From NCBI GenBank assembly GCA_025210575.1, contig JAOARK010000275.1:1-5420 (forward strand): a stretch of DNA of 5,420 nt. Direction: 5' to 3'. This document shows positions 1-5,420 of the stretch, piece by piece. Numbering within the stretch: position 1 is the first letter of the stretch; the number at the start of each line of letters is the position of its first letter. Source of the DNA: Schleiferiaceae bacterium. Lineage in GTDB: Bacteria; Bacteroidota; Bacteroidia; Flavobacteriales; Schleiferiaceae. The position numbers and the translations under genes were made by a program. The notes under the pieces were generated by a model that was not told where the DNA came from, did not search any database, and saw nothing but the letters and a program-made list of their open reading frames with translations.

Positions 1-316
1 AAGACTTGAGAGCATTCCCATGTGTGGAAAAACAGGAACGGCAGAGAACCCCCACGGTCAAGATCACTCTATTTTTGTAGCATTTGCCCCGAAAGATGAT
101 CCGAAGATCGCTATGGCGATTATTGTAGAAAATGGATACTGGGGGTCAAGGTGGGCTGCACCCATGGCAAGCTTAATGGTTGAAGATTATTTGCACGATT
201 CTATATCAAGGCCTCAGGTTTTAAAGCGCATCTCAGAAGGTAGCTTGATGGACGAATATCGCTCTCAAGCGATAGCTAAATATGGAACCGACACAATTTT
301 GAACTTAAACCCATGA
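1..316 (+). CDS. mrdA: Penicillin-binding protein 2 (peptidoglycan D,D-transpeptidase), C-terminal end, 5' truncated by window edge
   Basis: The frame is open from the first complete codon at position 2 to TGA at 314-316, giving 104 residues; the true start lies upstream of the window, and the internal ATG at 20 is not the start. The fragment contains the third active-site motif of penicillin-binding transpeptidases, KTGTAE, with the KTG codons at 29-37, followed by NPHG and the HSIFVAFAP strand and then KIAMAIIVENG, as in the last part of class B PBP transpeptidase domains. The short tail (SRPQVLKRISEGSLMDEY and beyond) resembles Bacteroidota PBP2. The SxxK serine motif is outside the window. 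PBP2 cross-links new peptidoglycan in the periplasm during lateral growth and works with RodA. The identity as PBP2 rather than PBP3/FtsI rests mainly on the directly following, overlapping rodA (ATGA at 313-316), which implies one operon and translational coupling. Confidence 0.93.
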   Translation, partial: RLESIPMCGKTGTAENPHGQDHSIFVAFAPKDDPKIAMAIIVENGYWGSRWAAPMASLMVEDYLHDSISRPQVLKRISEGSLMDEYRSQAIAKYGTDTILNLNP

Positions 317-1575
317 CCAGAGAAAGCAAAAGCATATGGGCCAATTTAGACTGGATTAGTGTTGCCTTGTACTTGGCCTTGGTCCTAATGGGTTGGATTT
401 CTATTTATGCTGCTGTCTATAATGAAGAGCATCAGAGCATTTTAGATACGACTCAGAAGTATGGTAAACAATTAATCTGGATAGGAACATCCATAGTTTT
501 AATTATTGCTATTCTTTTCATGGACGGGCGATTATTCGAAGCATTGGCTATCCCCATTTATGTCGTCAATATTGTACTGCTTGCTTTGGTACTTATTGTA
601 GGAAAAGAAATATCAGGTGCAAAATCATGGTTTGCTTTTGGCAGCTTTAGTCTCCAACCTAGTGAATTTGCCAAGTTTGCAACAGCTCTTGCTGTAGCTC
701 GCTATTTGAGTTTAACCTCTACCGATTTTTCAAAGTTTTCGACCAAGGTTATCAGCGTTGTATTATTTGCTATTCCTGCTCTACTCATTGCTTTACAACC
801 AGATATGGGTTCAGTATTGGTATATGCCGCTTTTGTTTTTGTTCTTTATCGAGAAGGGCTTTCAGGCTACCTCATTTTTGGAGGTTTATGGCTAGTGCTT
901 CTTTTTATCATGAGCCTTTTGGTAGATAATCTATACTTAACCATTAGCATTTCCATCCTGGCTTTGATCTTCATGTATCTTTTTAGAAAAAACAAACCTT
1001 TACCCCTACTCACAGGAGTGGTTGCAGGAGCAAGTATTGGCTTTGTTTATTTGGCAGGATTCATTTTCAACAACGTTTTGGCACCGCACCAAAAAAGCAG
1101 GTTCAACATTCTTTTAGGCTTAGAAACAGATTACTCGGCAGCTGGTTATAATACACATCAAAGTTTAATTGCCATAGGAAGTGGAGGCTTTAGTGGAAAG
1201 GGATTTTTGAAAGGCACGCAAACAAAACTTGATTTTGTACCAGAGCAAAGCACCGATTACATTTTCTGTACGGTTGGCGAAGAATGGGGATACATCGGAA
1301 CATCTATTGTGATTCTGTTATTTACAGCATTGTTTTTTAGAATAATCTATAAAGCAGAAAAACAAAAAACAGCGTTCAGTAGGATTTATGGCTACGCAGT
1401 AGCGAGTATCATTTTCATTCACTTTACAATTAATATTGGAATGGCCATTGGGCTCCTCCCAGTAATTGGAATACCTCTGCCATTCTTTAGTTATGGTGGT
1501 TCATCTTTGTGGGGTTTCACAATTCTACTCTTTATTTTCCTGAAGCTTGATGCCTACCAATGGGAGATTTGGTAG
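313..1575 (+). CDS. rodA: RodA, SEDS-family peptidoglycan glycosyltransferase of the elongasome
   Basis: This complete 420-residue protein has about ten hydrophobic membrane segments and carries the SEDS (RodA/FtsW/SpoVE) hallmarks in order: SGAKSWF, QPSEFAKF (Q115-F122), a PDMGS motif (P163, D164), HQKSRFN, GYNTHQSLIAIGSGG, the loop FVPEQSTDYIF, GEEWGYIG, and the C-terminal GLLPVIGIPLPFFSYGGSS. D315 in the STDYIF loop aligns with the essential aspartate of SEDS glycosyltransferases (D297 in E. coli FtsW). The family polymerises lipid II into glycan strands in the inner membrane and pairs with a class B PBP. The start ATG overlaps the stop of the upstream PBP2 gene by four bases, so this start is well supported and coupled translation is likely. 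RodA is preferred over FtsW because of the PBP2 partner. Length is normal for Bacteroidota RodA, no key motif is missing, and the stop is TAG at 1573-1575. Confidence 0.96.
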   Translation: MTRESKSIWANLDWISVALYLALVLMGWISIYAAVYNEEHQSILDTTQKYGKQLIWIGTSIVLIIAILFMDGRLFEALAIPIYVVNIVLLALVLIVGKEISGAKSWFAFGSFSLQPSEFAKFATALAVARYLSLTSTDFSKFSTKVISVVLFAIPALLIALQPDMGSVLVYAAFVFVLYREGLSGYLIFGGLWLVLLFIMSLLVDNLYLTISISILALIFMYLFRKNKPLPLLTGVVAGASIGFVYLAGFIFNNVLAPHQKSRFNILLGLETDYSAAGYNTHQSLIAIGSGGFSGKGFLKGTQTKLDFVPEQSTDYIFCTVGEEWGYIGTSIVILLFTALFFRIIYKAEKQKTAFSRIYGYAVASIIFIHFTINIGMAIGLLPVIGIPLPFFSYGGSSLWGFTILLFIFLKLDAYQWEIW

Positions 1576-1626
1576 CTGGGTAAATAACTCTCAATTCACT
1601 TTTACTATTTAAACTACATTTATGGC

Positions 1627-1661
1627 TTAATCTTAGCCTCAAATCTGTGGTTTTAGATTAA
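1627..1661. repeat. Imperfect inverted repeat (possible hairpin) in the rodA to secreted-protein spacer
   Basis: Seven bases TTAATCT (1627-1633) are exactly complementary to AGATTAA (1655-1661). The stem can continue inward through A1635-T1653, G1636-T1652 and C1637/C1638 with G1650/G1649, with one T-T mismatch and one bulged T, leaving a loop of about ten bases. It lies 52 bases after the rodA stop and 14 bases before the proposed TTG start of the next gene. No clean T tract follows, so it is a poor intrinsic terminator; it could be a weak terminator, a 5'-leader structure or chance in AT-rich DNA. The rest of the 100-base spacer shows no convincing promoter by eye. Confidence 0.35.
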
Positions 1662-1675
1662 TTTCAAATTACATT

Positions 1676-4600
1676 TTGAAGATTCGTTATTCCATACTAT
1701 TTATAGCTTTCATTTTAGCATCTGGTCTCTATGCACAACACTTTGTAGAAAATCAGGGACAATGGAAAGAAGACTTCAGTTATAAATGGACTGGGCCTCA
1801 AGGAGCTTTCTTTTTTGAAGATGAAGGACTCACCATACATTTAGTTGATTATTCCCCTCTTGAATATTTTCACGACCACAGAGCAAAAGATGAAACTTTT
1901 GATGCTTCTCGAATTAAGCATCATGCTGTTAGAATGAACTTTGTTCAAGGAAACTCCAATAATTGGAAACCTCTTGCCAAACGCAAAACATATCACAACT
2001 ATATTCTTAGAAAAGATTCTAAACGTTGGAAAAACAAAGTGCCTATTTACAATGCGCTTATGCAAGAGGAGATCTTTCAAGGTGTAGATATTAAGTACTA
2101 CACAGATGGCAACACCATTAAATACGACCTGTATTTAGAACCTAGAATAGACCCTGCAATTGTAAAAATGGAATATACCGGATTAGACTCCATCTACCTA
2201 GAAGAAGGGTTTCTAATTATGCGTACATCTTTGGGTGAAATAATAGAACAAAAACCAATAGCCTGGCAGATTAAAGAAGGAAAGAACATTGCCGTGAAAT
2301 GTGACTTCACCTTAGAAGGAAACACGGTTTCCTTCAAAGTAGAAAAGCGTAATAAAAAGCTTCCCTTGGTAATTGACCCGCAGTATATTTTCTCAACATA
2401 TACCGGATCATTAGCTGATAATTTTGGATACACCGCGAGTTTTGACAGTTTAGGAAATATGTATGGAGGAGGGATAGCTTTCGCGACAGGCTATCCGGTA
2501 ACCGTTGGTGCATTTCAAGACACTTTTGCCGGTGGACTAGTAGACATTGCGATTTCAAAATTTAATGTAGATGGTACACAGTTACTTTACTCTACATACA
2601 TTGGCGGTAGTGGTCCTGAACAACCTAACTCTATGGTGGCTTCAAATGACGGTGGCCTAGTGATTATGGGGGTTACAGGTTCAAATGACTATCCGGTTAC
2701 ATTAAACGCATTAGATACTTCCTTTAACGGTGGACCAACAACTGATGTTGGTTTTATGCAGTTCCAAGATGGTGTAGACATTATTGTAACTCATTTAGAT
2801 TCTACCGGTGGAGTTTTGGTGGGAAGTACTTTTGTGGGAGGTACAGGTACAGACGGTACTAACAAGAATTTGACACACAATTACGGAGACAACTCCCGGG
2901 GTGAAGTTATATACGACAGCACGTGCATTCATGTAGCTTCTTCTACCTTTTCAAATGACTTTATGGGCACCAATTGGGGCACCTTCACCAAGCAGAATGC
3001 AGTACTATTTAGCTTGAACAATGATTGTTCTCAAGCAAAAGCTTCGAGAGTTTTATTAGGCTCGGATGACGATGCGGCTTACAGTCTTCGGGTTATGCGA
3101 GAAAATGGCAACTATTTCATTATTGCAGCAGGTGGAACAAAAAGTCCAGATCTACCTACATCAGCAAATGCCTACCAAAAATTATATGGTGGAGGTCTAA
3201 GTGACGGATTCATTATGAAGTACGATTGGTATCAGGATACTATTGTAGAGTTGACGTATAACGGTTCCGGTAATTATGATCAGAATTTCTTTGTAGAACT
3301 TGATCGTGACAATTCCGTTTATGTTTACGGACAAACATTAGGAGCTTACCCTATTTCTCCAGCTACTTGGGCTATTGCTAACAGTGCGCAATTCCTTCAC
3401 AAACTGTCGAGCGATCTTAGTGTTTCACATCGATCTACGGTTTTTGGGAATGGAATGAGACAAACCGTTAACATTTCACCAACAGCCTTTATGGTGGATG
3501 ATTGCAAGAATATCTACTTATCCGGATGGGGTGGTCAAGTAAGCTTTCAACAAGGAAGCACTATAGGTTTACCTACAACCCCAGACGCTAGAGACAGTAC
3601 AACCGATGGTAATGACTTTTACTTCATGGTTTTAGATGGTAGTTGGCAAATGTTAGAATATGCCTCATTTTTTGGTGAACAATCAAGAGAGCATGTAGAT
3701 GGTGGAACCTCTCGTTTTAACAATGATGGCACAATGTACCAAGCAATTTGTGCGGGTTGCTCACAACAAAGTTTCCCCACATTCCCAGCAAATGTTTATT
3801 CACATGTCAATGGTTCTGCGAATTGCAATCTGGGCTCCACTAAAATTGAGTTTACTTTTACAGATCCAATAGTTGATGTATCAGTTCCACAAGACACCAA
3901 CTGCGTTCCTTACACGCTTCAGTATGTAAATAACTCCAAGAATGTTGATGTTCTTATTTGGAATTTTGGCGATGGAGATATCGACACAGGATTCGCTCCT
4001 ACAAAAGTCTATAACGACACTGGGGATTTCATGATCACCATTATTGGTATCGACACGCTTTGCCAAACTTGGGATACTACTCGAATTCCTTTGCGTTTAG
4101 AAAGTAATTTCGTTTTACCTGGATTTGACATAGCTCCATATGACACCTGCTCTCCCCCTTTCACTATAAGCATTACCAACAATACAATTGGCGCCACAGG
4201 TTATACTTGGCTATTCGGAGACGGCAACACCTCAACACAAAAGAACCCTACACATACCTACAGCTTTGAAGGAGAATTTACGGTAACGATGATTGCTTTT
4301 GATGATGTCTGCCAAAGTGCAGATACTGTCACCCAAACTGTAGTTTTCAAAAATCCAGCTACAGATACAGACTTTATATTAGAACACGATCATTGCTCTG
4401 ATCCATTTAATGTTAGTCTGCTACAATTAGGTAGTGGATTTCAAACCCACATTTGGGACATGGGTGATGGAAATATAATTACCGGGGGAAATACAAGCTA
4501 TACCTATTCTGAACCTGGAACTTATACCATCAAGCTGACAAGCTTTGATTCCATTTGCAAGGTCTCTGCAGGTTCAAGTCAGATAGTAAATATTATTGAG

Positions 4601-4894
4601 CCTTTTGATGAAAGCCGATTAATGCCAAACGTATTTACACCAAATGGCGATGGTACAAACGATTATCTAAAATTGATAGACCCCACAATGCTGGGTGGTT
4701 ACGATAGTTTTTATTTAAAGATCTACAACCGTTGGGGAGGCGAAGTATATGAGACCTATGACCCACTCTTTCAATGGGATGGTAGATTTGAAAATAAACC
4801 GCTTGGGGAAGGTGTTTATTTTTGGTTGGTTAATACTTTTGACGACTGTAATGAACAACAAGAGTACAACGGTGTTGTACACATAATCTATTAA
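1676..4894 (+). CDS. Large secreted surface protein: gliding-associated N-terminal domain, SBBP-like propeller, three PKD domains, T9SS type B C-terminal sorting domain
   Basis: This 1072-residue multidomain protein begins at TTG: an in-frame TAG at 1634-1636 blocks a longer frame, no in-frame ATG precedes the signal sequence, and TTG gives an ideal signal peptide (KIR n-region, hydrophobic core, cleavage expected at A20/Q21, no lipobox Cys). Domains in order: residues 21 to about 235, opening FVENQGQW and closing LPLVIDPQY, match the N-terminal domain (DUF7948-like) common in Bacteroidota gliding-associated proteins; about 236-729 are seven SBBP-like beta-propeller repeats; 730-975 are three PKD domains (W-x-x-GDG cores at 762, 845, 927); 983-1072 is a CHU_C/TIGR04131-type gliding-motility C-terminal domain. 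From family knowledge it should be exported by Sec and then by the T9SS to the surface. No catalytic domain is visible, so adhesion or ligand binding is an inference. The arsC-like gene follows after three bases. Confidence 0.9.
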   Translation: MKIRYSILFIAFILASGLYAQHFVENQGQWKEDFSYKWTGPQGAFFFEDEGLTIHLVDYSPLEYFHDHRAKDETFDASRIKHHAVRMNFVQGNSNNWKPLAKRKTYHNYILRKDSKRWKNKVPIYNALMQEEIFQGVDIKYYTDGNTIKYDLYLEPRIDPAIVKMEYTGLDSIYLEEGFLIMRTSLGEIIEQKPIAWQIKEGKNIAVKCDFTLEGNTVSFKVEKRNKKLPLVIDPQYIFSTYTGSLADNFGYTASFDSLGNMYGGGIAFATGYPVTVGAFQDTFAGGLVDIAISKFNVDGTQLLYSTYIGGSGPEQPNSMVASNDGGLVIMGVTGSNDYPVTLNALDTSFNGGPTTDVGFMQFQDGVDIIVTHLDSTGGVLVGSTFVGGTGTDGTNKNLTHNYGDNSRGEVIYDSTCIHVASSTFSNDFMGTNWGTFTKQNAVLFSLNNDCSQAKASRVLLGSDDDAAYSLRVMRENGNYFIIAAGGTKSPDLPTSANAYQKLYGGGLSDGFIMKYDWYQDTIVELTYNGSGNYDQNFFVELDRDNSVYVYGQTLGAYPISPATWAIANSAQFLHKLSSDLSVSHRSTVFGNGMRQTVNISPTAFMVDDCKNIYLSGWGGQVSFQQGSTIGLPTTPDARDSTTDGNDFYFMVLDGSWQMLEYASFFGEQSREHVDGGTSRFNNDGTMYQAICAGCSQQSFPTFPANVYSHVNGSANCNLGSTKIEFTFTDPIVDVSVPQDTNCVPYTLQYVNNSKNVDVLIWNFGDGDIDTGFAPTKVYNDTGDFMITIIGIDTLCQTWDTTRIPLRLESNFVLPGFDIAPYDTCSPPFTISITNNTIGATGYTWLFGDGNTSTQKNPTHTYSFEGEFTVTMIAFDDVCQSADTVTQTVVFKNPATDTDFILEHDHCSDPFNVSLLQLGSGFQTHIWDMGDGNIITGGNTSYTYSEPGTYTIKLTSFDSICKVSAGSSQIVNIIEPFDESRLMPNVFTPNGDGTNDYLKLIDPTMLGGYDSFYLKIYNRWGGEVYETYDPLFQWDGRFENKPLGEGVYFWLVNTFDDCNEQQEYNGVVHIIY
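2381..3862 (+). repeat. Seven SBBP-like repeats encoding a probable beta-propeller
   Basis: Within the large secreted protein, short strand motifs of the type S-T-Y-x-G-G recur at residues 240 (STYTG), 306 (STYIGG), 384 (STFVGG), 457 (SRVLLG), 526 (LTYNGSG), 587 (STVFGNG) and 664 (SFFGE). Spacings are 61-78 residues. Most are followed by a segment of the kind 'DG-x-L-V-I-M-G-x-T-x-x-x-D-Y-P', typical of SBBP repeats; the second unit is the clearest. Seven blades would close a normal propeller. The later units are degenerate, and the exact blade boundaries are inferred. The last unit ends with a Cys-rich stretch (AICAGC, then SANCNLG) often seen just before PKD arrays in this protein class. 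Confidence 0.7.
3863..4600 (+). repeat. Three tandem PKD domains of about 82 residues each, each with a cysteine pair
   Basis: Residues about 730-808, 811-891 and 895-975 are PKD (immunoglobulin-like beta-sandwich) domains. Each has the core W-x-[F/M]-GDG (W762, W845, W927), a later Y-x-x-x-G-x-[F/Y] strand and a terminal hydrophobic strand ending in a D-x-x-C motif. One cysteine precedes the core and one follows the last strand in every unit: C743/C796, C825/C879 and C907/C961. The domains probably act as a rigid stalk or protein/glycan contact surface between the propeller and the C-terminal domain. Confidence 0.88.
4622..4891 (+). other. T9SS type B C-terminal sorting domain (gliding-motility C-terminal domain, CHU_C type)
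   Basis: The last 90 residues (983-1072) open with MPNVFTPNGDGTND and continue with FYLKIYNRWGGEVYE, FQWDGRF, LGEGVYFWLV and end GVVHIIY. This is the standard order of the TIGR04131/CHU_C domain: P-N-x-F-T-P-N-G-D-G-x-N-D, then I-[YF]-N-R-W-G, then W-D-G, then G-x-Y-x-W. Type B domains direct cargo through the type IX secretion system and are generally thought to be handled with a PorP/SprF-type outer-membrane partner; none is encoded in this window. Confidence 0.93.
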
Positions 4895-4897
4895 TCC

Positions 4898-5239
4898 ATG
4901 TTGAAAATATATCATAACAATAGATGCCGCAAAAGCCGCGAAGCGCTAGCAATGTTAGAAGAAAAAGGGCTAGAGCATGAAGTGATCGATTACATGAACA
5001 ATCCTTTAACAGAAGACCAGTTAGAGAATCTTTTAGACAAACTTGAAATGAGTCCTGAAGATTTGGTTAGAGTAAAAGAAGCGGATTGGAAAGAAAACTT
5101 TAAGGGCAAAGAGCTAGATGACGCAGAGGTAATTTTGGCCATGATTGAATATCCAAAGTTAATGGAACGCCCTATTATTGAAACAGATGAAAAGGCGGTA
5201 TTAGCAAGGCCTGCAGAGAAAATGGAAGAAATTCTTTAG
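4898..5239 (+). CDS. arsC: ArsC-family (arsenate reductase-like, Spx/YffB-related) thioredoxin-fold protein
   Basis: This 113-residue protein matches the size of the glutaredoxin-coupled ArsC family. The N-terminus has the active-site motif HNNRCRKSRE with C10 as the catalytic cysteine, corresponding to C12 of E. coli ArsC. R58 (DLVR), R91 (in MERPII) and R104 (in LARP) fit the three arginines that hold the oxyanion in E. coli ArsC (R60, R94, R107). There is no CxxC, so it is not Spx-like in the redox-switch sense. The known family reaction is reduction of arsenate to arsenite in the cytoplasm with glutathione/glutaredoxin. No arsenite pump, ArsR regulator or other resistance gene is present, so the true substrate is uncertain. 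It starts three bases after the stop of the large secreted-protein gene with no room for a promoter, indicating co-transcription, and ends just before a strong terminator. Confidence 0.88.
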   Translation: MLKIYHNNRCRKSREALAMLEEKGLEHEVIDYMNNPLTEDQLENLLDKLEMSPEDLVRVKEADWKENFKGKELDDAEVILAMIEYPKLMERPIIETDEKAVLARPAEKMEEIL

Positions 5240-5253
5240 AAAATACCAGACAC

Positions 5254-5287
5254 AAAAAAACCCGTTCTGCATTGAACGGGTTTTTTT
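5254..5287. terminator. Bidirectional intrinsic terminator between arsC-like gene and convergent membrane-protein gene
   Basis: The perfect stem CCCGTTC (5261-5267) / GAACGGG (5274-5280) has a six-base loop TGCATT and is flanked by seven A's (5254-5260) and seven T's (5281-5287). The symmetry gives a GC-rich hairpin followed by a U tract on both strands. It lies 14 bases after the arsC-like stop and 17 bases beyond the stop of the - strand gene, so it should terminate both convergent transcripts. Confidence 0.95.
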
Positions 5288-5304
5288 ATATCTATAGTCG
5301 CTAT

Positions 5305-5420
5305 CTACTCTTCAGTATGACCAATCATTTTGTTTGCTAAATCTGGGTTTACTTTTTCAATTAAAACTAAAGTGATCCAGTAACCAACGAACAAAGCCAA
5401 GAAAATTAACATTCCAAAGC
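5305..5420 (-). CDS. C-terminal end of an unidentified membrane protein, 5' part beyond window
   Basis: Reading the - strand from the window edge gives 37 residues ending at TAG (complement of 5305-5307). The visible part is a hydrophobic, probably membrane-spanning segment (FGMLIFLALFVGYWITLVLI), then a short polar tail EKVNPDLANKMIGHTEE that would be exposed at the membrane surface. The frame is open to the edge, and the stop sits just before the shared terminator, as expected for a real convergent gene. The fragment fits the end of a polytopic transporter or a small membrane protein; too little is present to name a family. Confidence 0.65.
   Translation of the reverse strand, partial: FGMLIFLALFVGYWITLVLIEKVNPDLANKMIGHTEE

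Noticed and set aside
20..316. ATG at position 20 as the start of a 98-residue gene
   Set aside because: The frame is open upstream to the window edge and the KTG motif follows only three codons later; this is the internal part of a PBP2 gene, not a small gene.
1615..1622. TACATTTA as a Bacteroidota -7 element (consensus TAnnTTTG)
   Set aside because: It lacks the final G, and no TTG-type -33 element is seen at the right distance; a second near match (1670-1677) overlaps the proposed start codon. Too weak to annotate.
1622..1630. ATG at 1622 in the same frame as the large secreted protein
   Set aside because: It reads ATG GCT TAA, so it ends after two codons; a further in-frame TAG at 1634 separates it from the real frame.
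1624..1638. GGCT/AGCC four-base hairpin as a rodA terminator
   Set aside because: The stem is only four pairs with a seven-base loop and no T tract; it competes with the longer 1627-1661 pairing and is not a credible terminator.
1841..2558. Three - strand open frames (1841-2080, 2194-2433, 2334-2558)
   Set aside because: They lie antisense inside a well-supported multidomain gene, overlap each other in part, and show no recognisable domain; they are shadows of the coding strand.
3881..4915. Three - strand open frames (3881-4066, 4009-4197, 4715-4915)
   Set aside because: They are antisense to the PKD and sorting-domain regions, whose + strand motifs are unambiguous, and have no supporting signals.
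1..5420. CRISPR arrays, tRNA/rRNA genes, insertion sequences, phage or defence genes
   Set aside because: No direct-repeat arrays with spacers, no tRNA-like cloverleaf stretches and no transposase, integrase or nuclease motifs were seen; almost all the window is accounted for by ordinary coding sequence.

Overview
The window looks like a chromosomal segment from a member of the Bacteroidota, most likely a gliding or marine Flavobacteriales-type bacterium. The evidence is a large secreted protein with a gliding-motility-type (type B) C-terminal sorting domain of the type IX secretion system (T9SS), AT-rich sequence, little sign of Shine-Dalgarno sites, and divergence of the cell-wall genes typical of that phylum. 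The species cannot be named from the sequence alone.

Layout from left to right, all on the + strand up to the terminator: (1) the 3' end of mrdA, encoding penicillin-binding protein 2 (positions 1-316), overlaps by ATGA with (2) complete rodA (313-1575), the SEDS glycosyltransferase partner. This is the end of a rod-shape/elongasome operon. (3) A 100-base spacer (1576-1675) holds an imperfect inverted repeat. (4) A 1072-residue secreted protein (1676-4894) starts at TTG. It has a signal peptide, an N-terminal domain of the kind common in Bacteroidota gliding-associated proteins, seven SBBP-like propeller repeats, three tandem PKD domains and a T9SS type B C-terminal domain. (5) Three bases later comes a small ArsC-family thioredoxin-fold protein (4898-5239). 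(6) A strong symmetrical hairpin terminator (5254-5287) serves this operon and the convergent gene. (7) The C-terminal end of a membrane protein lies on the - strand (5305-5420).

Functionally, PBP2 and RodA form the transpeptidase/glycosyltransferase pair that builds lateral peptidoglycan. The large protein is probably exported through the inner membrane by Sec and then across the outer membrane by the T9SS to the cell surface, where its propeller and PKD modules may act in adhesion or binding. The ArsC-like protein is cytoplasmic and has no obvious functional link to the secreted protein despite the tight spacing.

Nothing in the window amounts to a clearly new biological system. The points most worth a second look are the very regular PKD array with a matched cysteine pair in each unit, the seven-repeat propeller, the TTG start behind a hairpin, and the pairing of an arsC-like gene with a surface-protein gene.
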